From NCBI GenBank assembly GCA_004556705.1, contig SFGA01000001.1:118872-182871 (forward strand): a stretch of DNA of 64,000 nucleotides. The letters are read 5' to 3'. Below the pieces are notes generated by a model. It searched no databases, was not told the DNA's origin, and was given only the letters and a program-made list of their open reading frames with translations. The position numbers and the translations under genes are program-made. The DNA is from Ruminococcus sp. (GTDB lineage Bacteria; Bacillota; Clostridia; Oscillospirales; Acutalibacteraceae). Of the stretch, positions 31,226 through 40,489 are shown one piece after another (the stretch's first letter is position 1; each line of letters opens with the position of its first letter).

Positions 31226-31666
31226 ATGGTATCGGAGGATTTGACGATAAGGTTTTTGGAGCAGCTGTCAAGCACAGGACAGCTGATAATGGACAGAAGG
31301 CTTATAAAAATATCACAGGGCGACTCGTTTGTCCTAAATTATTTGTACACGCATAATTGCAAAGCCTACCCGAAAGAAATAAGCGACGCAATGGCTGTCA
31401 GCACGGCAAGAGTTGCCAAAATCTTGGGTAAATTAAATTCGCAGGGTTTGATTTTGAGAAAATGTGATGATAAGGATAACAGAAAAGTGATTATCGTGTT
31501 GACTTCGAAAGGGATTGAAAAAGTAGCAGAGTTTCGGAAAAACGCCATTAAAAAGCTTGAAGTCGTGCTGTCGGCTTTGGACGAAGAAGAAATCGAAGAA
31601 TTTATGAGGATAAGAAAAAAACTTAATTCCGCCCTGTTGGAAAATATAGATAAATTCAATAAATAA
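31226..31666 (+). CDS. MarR-family transcriptional regulator
   Basis: 146 residues with the winged helix of MarR proteins: KEISDAMAVSTARVAKILGKL as recognition region and the wing DDKDNRKVIIVLTSKG. It probably represses its own operon through the palindrome at 31189 and responds to a ligand, as usual for regulators beside efflux pumps. The MATE pump follows after 25 bp. Confidence 0.92.
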   Translation: MVSEDLTIRFLEQLSSTGQLIMDRRLIKISQGDSFVLNYLYTHNCKAYPKEISDAMAVSTARVAKILGKLNSQGLILRKCDDKDNRKVIIVLTSKGIEKVAEFRKNAIKKLEVVLSALDEEEIEEFMRIRKKLNSALLENIDKFNK

Positions 31667-31691
31667 GTCAAAATAAAGGAAGTAGTTTGAA

Positions 31692-33053
31692 TTGAAAAAA
31701 GATGAAAACATTTTAGGCACATATCCAATCGGAAAGCTGTTGCTAAAGCTGTCTATTCCTACGGTAATCGCACAGCTTATCAATATGCTTTATAATATCG
31801 TCGATAGGATATATATCGGGCATATTCCCGTTGAGGGCAGCTTGGCTTTGACGGGCGTGGGCGTTTGCTTGCCGATTATTATTATCGTTACGGCATTTGC
31901 GGCATTGGTAAGCTCGGGCGGTGCGCCGAGAGCCTCGATTTATATGGGAAAAAAGGATAACGACACGGCGGAGAAAATTCTCGGCAACTGCTTTTCGTTG
32001 CAGATAATCATTTCCTGTGTATTGACAGTTATTCTTTTGATATGGAACAAGCCTATCTTGTTGGCGTTCGGCGCAAGTGAAAACACAATTTCCTACGCAA
32101 CCGATTATATGGGCATTTATGCTCTCGGTACAATTTTTGTTCAGCTGACCTTGGGAATGAACGCATTTATTACCGCACAGGGCTTTACGAATATTTCAAT
32201 GGTGTCCGTTCTTATCGGTGCTGTTTGCAATATTATTTTAGACCCGATTTTCATATTCGGACTTAATATGGGCGTAAAGGGCGGTGCGCTTGCAACCGTT
32301 ATTTCACAAGCGATTTCAGCCGTATGGGTTGTTTCGTTCCTCAGAGGCAAAAAGACTTATTTGCATATCAAGAAAAAGAATTTACGTCTTGAAAAGAATA
32401 TTATATTACCGTGCATTGCGTTAGGACTTGCATTATTCATTATGCAGGCAAGCGAAAGCATTGTAACGGTTTGCTTTAACTCCTCGCTTCTTAAATACGG
32501 CGGCGATATTGCGGTCGGAACAATGACGATTTTATCGAGCGTTATGCAGTTCGCTATGCTTCCGTTGCAGGGTATAGCGCAGGGTGCGCAGCCGATTTTA
32601 AGCTATAATTACGGTGCTAAATGTGCGCCGAGGGTTAAAAACACATTCAAATTGTTGCTTGTAACTTGCCTGAGCTATTCCGTTTTGCTTTGCAGTGCGG
32701 TGCAGTTTTTCCCGAAAGCGTTTATAAGCATTTTCACATCGGACGCAAGCCTTGTCGAGTTTGCAACTCCTATGCTCAGGATTTATCTTGCAGGCATATT
32801 CTTGTTCGGAATTCAAATTGCTTGCCAAATGACCTTTACATCTCTCGGAAAGGCCGTAAATTCAATCGTTGTTGCGGTTGTAAGAAAATTCGTGCTGTTA
32901 ATTCCGCTGATTTACATTATGCCGCACTTGGTAGCAAATCAGACAACGGGCGTATTCCTTTCAGAGCCGATAGCGGATATTATTGCGGTTATATTCACAT
33001 CTGTTCTGTTTGGCTTCCAATTCAAAAAGGCAATGAAAGAAATTGAGGCTTAA
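31692..33053 (+). CDS. MATE-family efflux transporter
   Basis: 453 residues and twelve hydrophobic segments arranged as two repeats, with the MATE text LSIPTVIAQLINMLYNIVDRIYIG near the N-terminus. These pumps exchange Na+ or H+ for drugs and metabolites. It starts at TTG 31692, with AAAGGAAG 8 bp upstream. It is co-transcribed with the MarR gene. Substrate unknown. Confidence 0.9.
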   Translation: MKKDENILGTYPIGKLLLKLSIPTVIAQLINMLYNIVDRIYIGHIPVEGSLALTGVGVCLPIIIIVTAFAALVSSGGAPRASIYMGKKDNDTAEKILGNCFSLQIIISCVLTVILLIWNKPILLAFGASENTISYATDYMGIYALGTIFVQLTLGMNAFITAQGFTNISMVSVLIGAVCNIILDPIFIFGLNMGVKGGALATVISQAISAVWVVSFLRGKKTYLHIKKKNLRLEKNIILPCIALGLALFIMQASESIVTVCFNSSLLKYGGDIAVGTMTILSSVMQFAMLPLQGIAQGAQPILSYNYGAKCAPRVKNTFKLLLVTCLSYSVLLCSAVQFFPKAFISIFTSDASLVEFATPMLRIYLAGIFLFGIQIACQMTFTSLGKAVNSIVVAVVRKFVLLIPLIYIMPHLVANQTTGVFLSEPIADIIAVIFTSVLFGFQFKKAMKEIEA

Positions 33054-33154
33054 AACTTATTTTTAATAATAAACAGCACAACACCGTCGCACTCTTTCGG
33101 GTACGGCGGTGTCATGCTTTAAGGTATTTATATAGATAGGGATGGGTAAGTTAG

Positions 33155-34114
33155 TTAAGCATCCTGCATTTGTGAAAGCCCGTCGGCTTCATCATTTGAA
33201 ACCCACGAATGAATTTGCTCGGGATTTTCAAAAATGTCGTCGAGCCTTTCAAGGAAAGGAACTATATCTCCGAAGTCAAGTGCTCTGTGGTCAAACGCAA
33301 TGCAAATGGGCATTACCTGTCTTGCCTCGACCTCTTTTTTGCCGAATTCGTTTGTTACAACGACGGGCTTATCCTGAACGGCGCCTACTGCGAAAGCGGT
33401 AACCTGCGGCGGTATGATTTCAAGAAGGCAGGTTGAGCCTCTCTGCTGACGGTAGGTCGAGCCGATATTTGAAACTGTCGTTGTGCCTTGCTCAATATCG
33501 TGCTTTGTAAGTCTGTCCTCAACGGGAATCGACTCATAAGCCTTTTTAGCTTTACCGCTGAGAGTTTTAACTCTGTGCTTGCCTGTCTTTGAGCCGATAA
33601 GTCTGCAAACAGTCTGCATAATTTTTCCCTTTTTAAGTGCGGTAATAGTGTTGTCGAGTGAAACGTCAAACATTACTTCGTTCAAATCCGTGTTCTCTGC
33701 ACGGCGGGTAACGTCTTTGATTTCAGCCGTCATTTCGTCAAGATTTTTGTTTTCAAAGTTGTGAAGATTAACCGTCATCATTTCGCCGTTGGGAAGAATC
33801 ATAGGCATTGAAATATTTATGTCTTCGTATGTGTTGAGCTCTCCTCTTACAAGCTTGCGGTTGAAGTTTAAGTGCGAGTTGAGAATCGGTGCGTCCTTGA
33901 GGCCCTCCGTGATAACCTTTAACATAAGAGTATTTATCGTTATCTTATCCTTGCGGTCTCTTCCAAAATTCAGTCTTTTATATTCACGCATAAAAGCGGT
34001 TACGTCAGGCTCATAATTATATGTTACGTGAGGGATTGTTTCCCAGCTCTCGGCAGTCATATTTGAAACGATTTTTCTCTGAATTCCGAAGTGGATTGTG
34101 TTTATCTTTTTCAT
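33155..34114 (-). CDS. 2-oxoacid dehydrogenase E2-type acyltransferase domain, no lipoyl domain
   Basis: 319 residues matching only the catalytic (CAT-like) domain of E2 acyltransferases. Substrate-channel text KITINTLMLKVITEGLKDAP is followed near residue 280 by the active-site motif AFDHRALDFGD (HxxxD type). Lipoyl and peripheral-subunit-binding domains are absent, and there are no E1 or E3 genes nearby. A role as a stand-alone acyltransferase is plausible, and proteins of this type occur in many Clostridia. Its substrate is unknown. It is transcribed alone. Confidence 0.8.
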   Translation of the reverse strand: MKKINTIHFGIQRKIVSNMTAESWETIPHVTYNYEPDVTAFMREYKRLNFGRDRKDKITINTLMLKVITEGLKDAPILNSHLNFNRKLVRGELNTYEDINISMPMILPNGEMMTVNLHNFENKNLDEMTAEIKDVTRRAENTDLNEVMFDVSLDNTITALKKGKIMQTVCRLIGSKTGKHRVKTLSGKAKKAYESIPVEDRLTKHDIEQGTTTVSNIGSTYRQQRGSTCLLEIIPPQVTAFAVGAVQDKPVVVTNEFGKKEVEARQVMPICIAFDHRALDFGDIVPFLERLDDIFENPEQIHSWVSNDEADGLSQMQDA

Positions 34115-34399
34115 GTGTTTGTCTCCTTGTTTGTCAAATTTTATTGTTGATAAAAAGTAGTTTTTGAATTTATCCGAGTGGCTTTTGCTCTTGTTTCTCG
34201 GTACGCCGATATCTTACAAAAAAATCCTCGGTTGCGCTACCAACTTTAGTTTACAAATGCGATTTTTCAAGGAAACTATCGGTTGCGAAGCTCCGCAACC
34301 ACGTATTATCAAGGCTTTTCGGACTTTATTTTTTGTATTGAAAAATATCAGGATATATATTAAAATAGATTTACATGATATTTTTGCGGCGGTGAGCAA

Positions 34400-35989
34400 A
34401 TGGAAATTAAAGAAAAAATACTCCTTGCAAGGACGAGCTTGGGCATTGAGCTCGGCTCTACAAGAATAAAAGCGGTGCTGATTGACGATGAGGCGACACC
34501 CATTGCGTCAGGCAGTCACACATGGGAAAACAGATTTGAAAACGGCGTGTGGACGTACTCACTTGACGACATTCACACGGGACTTCGAAGCTGCTATAAG
34601 GACCTTAAAAATGACGTAAAAAACAGATACGGAATTGAGCTTACCGAGGTTGGCTCGATCGGAGTTTCCGCAATGATGCACGGCTATATGGCATTCGACA
34701 GCGAGGGTAATTTGCTCACTCCGTTCAGAACATGGAGGAACACCTCTACCGCACAGGCGAGCGAAGAGCTAACCGAGCTTTTAGAATTTAATATTCCGCA
34801 AAGGTGGTCTGTTGCGCATCTTCGTCAGGCTATGCTGAACGGCGAAGAGCATTTGAAAAAGCTCTCAAGACTTTCCACTCTTGCTGTGTATATTCACTCG
34901 AAATTGACGGGCGAGTTTGTCGCAGGCGTCGGTGAGGCAAGCGGTATGTTTCCGATTGACTCCGCAATAAACGATTACGATGAGGCAATGCTTAAAAAAT
35001 TTGACACGCTCTCGAAAAAGGACGGATATGATTTTTCGCTTCGTGATATTTTACCTAAAGTTCTGGTCGCAGGAGAAAACGCAGGAACGCTTACAAAAAG
35101 CGGCGCAGAATTTCTTGACGAGAGCAAAACGCTCAAATCGGGAATTCCCGTTTGTCCTCCCGAGGGCGATGCAGGTACGGGTATGACCGCTACAAATTCC
35201 GTTAGAGAAAAGACGGGAAACATCTCCGCCGGTACGAGTATTTTTTCAATGGTAGTTTTGGAAAAGCCGCTTAAAAATGTATATAAGGAAATCGACCTTG
35301 TAACTACTCCGACGGGAAAGCCCGTTGCAATGGTGCATTGTAACAACTGCACAGGAGATATTGACGCTTGGGTAAAAATGTTCTGCGAGCTCTTAACACT
35401 CAGCGGGCACCCGACGGAGAAATCAAAGGTTTACGATATGCTATATTTCGAGGCTCTCAAGGGCAATCCCGATTGCGGCGGAATAGTTTCATATAACTGC
35501 CTGTCGGGCGAGCCTGTTTTGGATATTTCACAGGGCAGACCTATGCTTATGCGACTTTCGAATTCAAAGCTTACAGTTGCCGATTTTATGAGAAACGAAC
35601 TGTATTCAGCCTTTGCCGCATTGAAAAACGGAAACGATATTCTTTTGAAAAAGGAAAATGTTAAGCTTGACAAAATTTCCGCACACGGCGGACTTTATAA
35701 AACCGAGGGCGTCGGTCAGAAAATAACGGCTGCGGCATTGAACACAAAGGTAACCGTTATGAAAACGGCAGGCGAGGGAGGCCCGTGGGGTATGGCGGTG
35801 CTTGCACTTTATGCCGTATCAAAAAGCGATGAAAGCCTTGAAAATTATCTTGATAACAAGATTTTTGCTTCTGCCGAGTCCGTGAGCGTTGACCCCGATT
35901 TGAGAGACGTCGAGGGCTTCGACAAATATATGGAGAGATACAATAGTGCAATAGCGGTTGAAAGGCTCGCTTGTGAAAAATTAAATTAA
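34400..35989 (+). CDS. FGGY-family carbohydrate kinase
   Basis: 529 residues. The N-terminal actin-like domain has GIELGSTRIKAVLID; GVSAMMHGYMAFD lies in the sugar site. The C-terminal half holds the nucleotide loops KTGNISAGTSIFSMV, SAHGGLYKTEGVGQ and AGEGGPWGMAV. Length is close to ribulokinases and xylulokinases, but the substrate cannot be assigned. GCGGTGAGC precedes the ATG. No sugar isomerase is adjacent. A bidirectional terminator follows. Confidence 0.85.
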   Translation: MEIKEKILLARTSLGIELGSTRIKAVLIDDEATPIASGSHTWENRFENGVWTYSLDDIHTGLRSCYKDLKNDVKNRYGIELTEVGSIGVSAMMHGYMAFDSEGNLLTPFRTWRNTSTAQASEELTELLEFNIPQRWSVAHLRQAMLNGEEHLKKLSRLSTLAVYIHSKLTGEFVAGVGEASGMFPIDSAINDYDEAMLKKFDTLSKKDGYDFSLRDILPKVLVAGENAGTLTKSGAEFLDESKTLKSGIPVCPPEGDAGTGMTATNSVREKTGNISAGTSIFSMVVLEKPLKNVYKEIDLVTTPTGKPVAMVHCNNCTGDIDAWVKMFCELLTLSGHPTEKSKVYDMLYFEALKGNPDCGGIVSYNCLSGEPVLDISQGRPMLMRLSNSKLTVADFMRNELYSAFAALKNGNDILLKKENVKLDKISAHGGLYKTEGVGQKITAAALNTKVTVMKTAGEGGPWGMAVLALYAVSKSDESLENYLDNKIFASAESVSVDPDLRDVEGFDKYMERYNSAIAVERLACEKLN

Positions 35990-36009
35990 GCCGCTTTTCG
36001 GCAAAAAAC

Positions 36010-36044
36010 AAGGCACATTTCAAAACGAAATGTGCCTTTAATAT
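36010..36044. terminator. Bidirectional terminator between convergent genes
   Basis: AAGGCACATTTC (36010-36021) and GAAATGTGCCTT (36027-36038) form a 12-bp stem with a 5-nt loop. T runs follow on both strands. Confidence 0.85.
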
Positions 36045-36054
36045 GTGTCTTAAA

Positions 36055-37056
36055 TTACTGCTTCCACGGGTTTGACGGATCGGGGTCGGTGGGATCCCAA
36101 ACACGTCTTGAATCATTCGTGTCAATTCTAATCGGTGTGGGTTTTGCTAACGGCTCCGGATCGTTGCTGTCATAAATTGTAACGGGGGTGCCCTTAGGAC
36201 AGTTGTCGTAAATCCACTTTGCATCCTCAACGGAAAGTCTTATACAGCCGAGCGAAGCGGCCTCGCCCAATTTGTTGAACTCGTCATATTCGAGGTCTGC
36301 CTTGTTCTGCGTAACGTACGGAACGGAATGGAACAGATAGTGCCCTGTAATTCTCGTTGCATACTGTCCGTAAACATTGCCCGAAAGGAGTCGCCAGGTG
36401 TATTTGTCTGTCGTGTTATATGAGCCTGTCGGCGTTGCATCATTCAAGCCTACCGAACAAACCATAGCCTTGTACGGAACGGTGTAGCCGCCGTTTGCAT
36501 CCTTCGTATAGACAATGACAATGTTCTGTGTGCGGTTGACCTTGATATAGTAAGGTTTGTCCGAAAGGTCCTGACTGCCCTTGAGATATTTTTCCGAGCA
36601 GTAGCCTGTCTGACCGTTAAAGTCAATTCTAAACCAACCGTTTGAGCATTTGCCCGTTACCTTAATCGGCGTATCCTGACCGAGCTGACCTAAAATCTGA
36701 CTGTCTGTTGACGGTGCGCTTCTGACATTCAATGTAACTGTTGTCGAGTACATTGTCGCCGAATAGTCTGTTATGGTAACGTCGCCGGAAAGAGAAGTTG
36801 TGGTTTCGGGTGCTTGTGTTTGCGTGGGTGCTTCGGTCTGTTGCTCCGATACGGCAGGCTCACTCTGCGAGGGAACAAAGGGCGTTTCGGGTTTCTTAAA
36901 ATGTTTTACAAGTGCGATTGTGCCCGCAATGAGAATTATTGCAAGAATACACGATACAATAATTAAGATTGTCCTTTTTTCCTTTGAAGCTGCTGCCGCT
37001 TTGCCTGAAAGCTTCATCTGACGTCGTCTTTTATCCTCTTGTGAATATTGATTCAT
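36055..37056 (-). CDS. L,D-transpeptidase with SH3b domain (YkuD type)
   Basis: 333 residues when started at ATG 37056, which follows CAGGAGATAAA; a longer frame upstream has no ribosome site. An N-terminal membrane anchor (about 28-50) is followed by a Pro/Thr/Gln-rich linker, a bacterial SH3 domain (about 103-165, LNVRSAPSTDSQILGQL) and a YkuD domain. The catalytic motif is LGEAASLGCIRLSVEDA, with His in HYLFHSVP. Such enzymes form 3-3 peptidoglycan crosslinks. It ends DPSNPWKQ, a free Pro-rich tail. It is divergent from the PAP2 gene. Confidence 0.93.
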   Translation of the reverse strand: MNQYSQEDKRRRQMKLSGKAAAASKEKRTILIIVSCILAIILIAGTIALVKHFKKPETPFVPSQSEPAVSEQQTEAPTQTQAPETTTSLSGDVTITDYSATMYSTTVTLNVRSAPSTDSQILGQLGQDTPIKVTGKCSNGWFRIDFNGQTGYCSEKYLKGSQDLSDKPYYIKVNRTQNIVIVYTKDANGGYTVPYKAMVCSVGLNDATPTGSYNTTDKYTWRLLSGNVYGQYATRITGHYLFHSVPYVTQNKADLEYDEFNKLGEAASLGCIRLSVEDAKWIYDNCPKGTPVTIYDSNDPEPLAKPTPIRIDTNDSRRVWDPTDPDPSNPWKQ

Positions 37057-37201
37057 ATTTTTATCTCCTGAAATTATATTATAAATAAGTATATATAGTA
37101 TAAGTTTATAAATCGTCTTTGTCAATGAAGAACGTAGGAATTTGTCAAAAAAGATTGAAAGATGTTCTGCAATGTTATATACTTTTAGTGAGGTGAAGCA
37201 A

Positions 37202-37696
37202 ATGACTTCGAGCCAATACAGAAAGCTTTCGGCTCCGTTTCGCAAAAATAAGAACTCGGTGTTGGGCTTTAATTTGTTGAATACAGTTTTGACGGTAATA
37301 GTTTATATCGCTTATCCGTCATTATTGGCATATCTTGCATTTTCAGACAGAACGAAGCTGTTTCGGTGTGTTTTGATACCTGCCGGTATGCTCTTATTTG
37401 TCAGCGGACTCCGCCGTGTCATAAACAGACCGAGACCTTATGAAACGCTGAATATCAGACCGCTTATAAATAAGGATAAAAAAGGACAGTCAATGCCGAG
37501 CAGACACATCTTTTCTGTTTTTATGATAGCGATGACCTTTTTGTATGTCAAACCCGTGCTGAGCATACCGCTGTTTATAATCGGCGTTTTACTGTGTGCT
37601 GTTAGGGTAATAGGCGGCGTGCATTATCTCTCTGATGTGCTCGTCGGTGCGGCAATCGGCTTGCTGTCGGGCTTGCTCGGTTATTTTGTATTTTGA
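37202..37696 (+). CDS. PAP2-family phosphatase
   Basis: 164 residues with about four to five membrane segments and the phosphatase motifs in order: RRVINRPRPYE, SMPSRHIFSVF (PSRH) and GGVHYLSDVLVG (HxxxD). Likely substrates are undecaprenyl pyrophosphate or phosphatidylglycerol phosphate. The start at 37202 follows GTGAGGTGAAGC; an in-frame start 20 codons upstream would intrude into the divergent promoter region. Confidence 0.85.
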   Translation: MTSSQYRKLSAPFRKNKNSVLGFNLLNTVLTVIVYIAYPSLLAYLAFSDRTKLFRCVLIPAGMLLFVSGLRRVINRPRPYETLNIRPLINKDKKGQSMPSRHIFSVFMIAMTFLYVKPVLSIPLFIIGVLLCAVRVIGGVHYLSDVLVGAAIGLLSGLLGYFVF

Positions 37697-37738
37697 TTAT
37701 AATAAAATAGGCATAACCCTTGTAGATACTAATAAAAC

Positions 37739-37774
37739 AACGGCTGTAAAGGTTTAACCTTTACAGCCGTTTTG
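37739..37774. terminator. Bidirectional terminator between PAP2 gene and galT
   Basis: AACGGCTGTAAAGGTT and AACCTTTACAGCCGTT form a near-perfect 16-bp inverted repeat. T runs follow on both strands. Confidence 0.9.
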
Positions 37775-37790
37775 CGCTTTTAATTGATGA

Positions 37791-39281
37791 TTATATGCTG
37801 TTTACAAATCTCATAAATGCGTTTCTGCCGTCCTCCGTGCACTTATAAACGCCTGCGTCCTCAAGCACTCCGACAAATACCTTGCCGACCTCTGCCTTGA
37901 GTATTTCGTCAACATTTTCCGCTGTGATTTCGTCGTAATTCGCTTTGAATTCGTCAACCCAATCTGCGTGCTTTTCAATCTGCTCATTTGAGCGTATATC
38001 CTTGCCGTTTACAATGTAATCGCCGAGGATTGCAAGCTCCTCTTTAAGCCTTGACGGAAGCACCGCAAGTCCCATAACTTCGATAAGACCGATATTTTCC
38101 TTCTTAATGTGATGATACTTGTCGTGCGGATGATAAACGCCAAGCGGATATTCCTCTGTTGTTATGTTGTTACGAAGTGCAAGGTCAAGCTCATAGGTGT
38201 CGCCGACTTTTCTTGCAATCGGTGTAATCGTGTTGTGCTTTTCGCCGTCGGTTTCCGCAAATACAAATGCCGCTTCATCCGTGTAGGCTCTCCACTTTTT
38301 AAGAATTATATCCGCAAGCTCGATAATTCTGTCGCTGTCCTTGCCGCGAAGTCTGATAACCGAAAGAGGCCATTTAACTATGCCCGATTCAACATCCTCA
38401 AAGCCCTTGATTGTAAAAAGCTTCTCAATCGGTGCTTTTGCCATTGCAAAGGTATAATGACCGCCCTGATAATGGTCGTGAGAGAGGATAGAGCCGCCGA
38501 CAATCGGCAAATCTGCGTTTGAGCCGAGGAAATAATGGGGGAACAGCTTTACAAAGTCAAACAACTTTATAAATGTTGCCTTTTCAATTTTCATCGGTGT
38601 ATGCTCGCCGTTAAATACAATGCAATGCTCATTGTAGTAAACATAAGGAGAATATTGGAATCCCCATGCTGTATTATTGATTGTAATCGGGATAATTCTG
38701 TGATTCTGTCTTGCAGGAAAATTCACTCTGCCTGCATAACCCTCGCACTCCTTGCATAAAAGGCACTTAGGATAACCGCTTTGCTTTTGAAGCTTTGCTG
38801 CGGCAATCGCTTTCGGGTCTTTTTCGGGCTTTGAAAGGTTGATTGAAATGTCAATATCGCCGTATTCACTCGGAACTGACCAACGCATATCTCTTTTAAT
38901 TCTATATCTTCTGATATAGTCGGAATCGCCGCTTAATTTATAAAACCAATCAGTTGCCTTTTCGGGACTTTCGCTGTAAAGAGCGTTAAAGGTCTTGATT
39001 ACCTCGTGAGGCATGGGCATAAGGCAAGCCATAAGCTTTGCATCGAACAAATCACGGTAAACTACGCTGTTTTCGATAATGCCGTTTTCAGCCGCAAAGT
39101 CGAGCAATTCGCAAAGCGTGCTCTCAAGGTCAACATTTTCAAAGCTTTCCGACGGCTCGTCATACTCGTCAAGGCGAAGAGCCTCAAGAATTCTGTTTGT
39201 AACATAAACCTTGTCACATTCCTCGATAAGACCTGTTTCAAGTCCGTAGGTAACTAATTTTTTTATGCTTTCATATACCAT
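37791..39281 (-). CDS. galT: UDP-glucose--hexose-1-phosphate uridylyltransferase
   Basis: 496 residues, the long GalT type of Firmicutes (class 2). Active-site text includes GGSILSHDHYQGG and YHPHDKYHHIKKEN; cysteines in CLLCKECEGY may bind metal. It transfers UMP between UDP-glucose and galactose-1-phosphate in the Leloir pathway. The second of two nearby ATGs (39281) is chosen because GAGG lies 7 bp upstream. galK and galE are not in the window. Confidence 0.93.
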   Translation of the reverse strand: MVYESIKKLVTYGLETGLIEECDKVYVTNRILEALRLDEYDEPSESFENVDLESTLCELLDFAAENGIIENSVVYRDLFDAKLMACLMPMPHEVIKTFNALYSESPEKATDWFYKLSGDSDYIRRYRIKRDMRWSVPSEYGDIDISINLSKPEKDPKAIAAAKLQKQSGYPKCLLCKECEGYAGRVNFPARQNHRIIPITINNTAWGFQYSPYVYYNEHCIVFNGEHTPMKIEKATFIKLFDFVKLFPHYFLGSNADLPIVGGSILSHDHYQGGHYTFAMAKAPIEKLFTIKGFEDVESGIVKWPLSVIRLRGKDSDRIIELADIILKKWRAYTDEAAFVFAETDGEKHNTITPIARKVGDTYELDLALRNNITTEEYPLGVYHPHDKYHHIKKENIGLIEVMGLAVLPSRLKEELAILGDYIVNGKDIRSNEQIEKHADWVDEFKANYDEITAENVDEILKAEVGKVFVGVLEDAGVYKCTEDGRNAFMRFVNSI

Positions 39282-39311
39282 ATACATACCTCAATTCAAT
39301 CATTTTTTTAT

Positions 39312-39340
39312 ATTGTAGCATTGCTGCCGTTCGTTTACAA
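39312..39340 (-). promoter_or_regulatory. Promoter of galT
   Basis: Minus strand TTGTAA (39335-39340), 17-bp spacer, TACAAT (39312-39317) with extended TG, about 31 bp before the galT start. Confidence 0.6.
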
Positions 39341-39349
39341 CAGTAAGCT

Positions 39350-40024
39350 TTACTTTTCTTTGCTTTTTTTATCTTTTAACCACTTTACAATCAAATATAT
39401 CGCACCTATCGGTATTGCGCAGATTATGCCTATAACGATTAACTTCATAGGTATATAGTCATAAGCTGCGTCGCCGAGAATTGTGAAAAAAATTACTCTC
39501 GGTGCAATTCCGAGAACGGAAGCCAAGAAATATTTTGCGAACGGAATTTTCATTGAGCCGAAAAACAGACTTGCAAAGTCGATAGGAAACACGGGTAAAA
39601 ATCTGATTACAAATATAGAAGCGAATTTGTTTTTCTCTTCAAACGCAAGCAGCTTTTTTCCGCCCTTGCTCTTTTTCAAAAGGTCGTTTACATATTCACC
39701 GCCGACGAACCAACCGAAAATATACGAAACCGTTACCTCAACGGCAATTCCGCAAAGGTTGATTATTACCGCCTGCACCGTGGGGAAAGCCATTCCCACC
39801 GAAATATAAACGAGCGAAGCGGGGACTACGAAAACTGCGCCCTTTATGCCGTATATTCCGAGCACGCTCAGTATTGCAAGAGCGACCGACGGCGAATTTG
39901 CCACAATGTTTCGTATATCTATATTGGATAACTTATCATATTTTATTATCGCAACCGCCATAACGGCAAAGATTACCGCAAGGCGAATTATTAGCTTGAC
40001 GGTTGATTTTTTATCCTTGTTCAA
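39350..40024 (-). CDS. TVP38/TMEM64-family membrane protein
   Basis: 224 residues, about six membrane segments with the SNARE-associated (DedA-like) core, including FVVPASLVYISVG and RFLPVFPIDFASLFFG. The TTG at 40024 is the likely start: AGGAG lies 7 bp upstream. The first ATG at 40060 is inside the promoter -10 region and so cannot be in the mRNA. Family members have been linked to lipid scrambling or transport; role here unknown. Confidence 0.85.
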   Translation of the reverse strand: MNKDKKSTVKLIIRLAVIFAVMAVAIIKYDKLSNIDIRNIVANSPSVALAILSVLGIYGIKGAVFVVPASLVYISVGMAFPTVQAVIINLCGIAVEVTVSYIFGWFVGGEYVNDLLKKSKGGKKLLAFEEKNKFASIFVIRFLPVFPIDFASLFFGSMKIPFAKYFLASVLGIAPRVIFFTILGDAAYDYIPMKLIVIGIICAIPIGAIYLIVKWLKDKKSKEK

Positions 40025-40049
40025 AGCAAACACTCCTGTCGAAGAGGTA

Positions 40050-40078
40050 TTATACCACATTTATCAAAAAAAGACAAA
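40050..40078 (-). promoter_or_regulatory. Promoter of the TVP38 gene
   Basis: Minus strand TTGTCT (40073-40078), 17-bp spacer, TATAAT (40050-40055), extended TG. It decides the start codon of the gene. Confidence 0.65.
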
Positions 40079-40107
40079 CGGGAGACAGATAAAAATCCGT
40101 CTCCTGC
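40075..40107 (-). terminator. Terminator of the small membrane-protein gene
   Basis: On the minus strand GGAGACGGAT and ATCTGTCTCC pair with one G-T around TTTT, then CGTTTGTCTTTTTTT. It overlaps the -35 box of the TVP38 promoter. Confidence 0.6.
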
Positions 40108-40163
40108 TTGTCTGTGTGTGAAAAATCTATTATGGAAAGAGGTAGCAATTTAATATGGCTGCA

Positions 40164-40409
40164 TTAAGCCACGTCAAATGAATGAGGAGTGCGACCGTTA
40201 GGCGATTTGCCGCCCTTAACGACACGGAACTCTCTGTTCTTCTTCATTTGCTCAATTCTTTTTCTTTTCTTATATCTGCGGTAATTTACGACAATGACCA
40301 TCTTGACATACTGTTCAAATTTGATAACCTCTTTTTCGTGAATAAAACCGTATATAAGAAGTAAAACAACTGCCAATTCAATACTTGTTTTTGCGAAAAT
40401 AGCTAACAT
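40164..40409 (-). CDS. Small membrane protein, probably SOS-controlled
   Basis: 81 residues: one membrane segment (about 8-22, IELAVVLLLIYGFI), then a strongly basic tail (YRRYKKRKRIEQMKKNREF). CGGAGGAAA precedes the ATG. The promoter is near-consensus and the leader contains GAACGAATGTTC, a perfect core of the Firmicute LexA box. Small single-span proteins under LexA (such as YneA and SidA in other bacteria) inhibit division after DNA damage. That role is only an inference here, and I do not recognise the family. Confidence 0.7.
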   Translation of the reverse strand: MLAIFAKTSIELAVVLLLIYGFIHEKEVIKFEQYVKMVIVVNYRRYKKRKRIEQMKKNREFRVVKGGKSPNGRTPHSFDVA

Positions 40410-40431
40410 AATAATTTCCTCCGTTCATCGT

Positions 40432-40445
40432 CGAACATTCGTTCT
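40432..40445 (-). promoter_or_regulatory. LexA/DinR-type box
   Basis: Minus strand AGAACGAATGTTCG contains GAAC-N4-GTTC, the core of the Bacillus/Clostridium LexA box CGAAC-N4-GTTCG; one outer base differs. It lies 17 bp downstream of the -10 box. A half site GTTCG at 40497-40501 flanks the -35 box. Confidence 0.6.
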
Positions 40446-40461
40446 TATTGATTACACCCCT

Positions 40462-40489
40462 ATTATAGCATGCATTTTTTATTTGTCAA
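40462..40489 (-). promoter_or_regulatory. Promoter of the small membrane-protein gene
   Basis: Minus strand TTGACA (40484-40489), 16-bp spacer, TATAAT (40462-40467): both boxes consensus. The remainder of the gap to obgE (40502-40806) is AT-rich, with a likely -10 TATAAT near 40712 for obgE and nothing else I can assign. Confidence 0.8.

Noticed and set aside
36055..37245. Longer L,D-transpeptidase with 63 extra N-terminal residues
   Set aside because: The extension has no ribosome site and crosses the divergent promoter region; the start at 37056 has a clear one.
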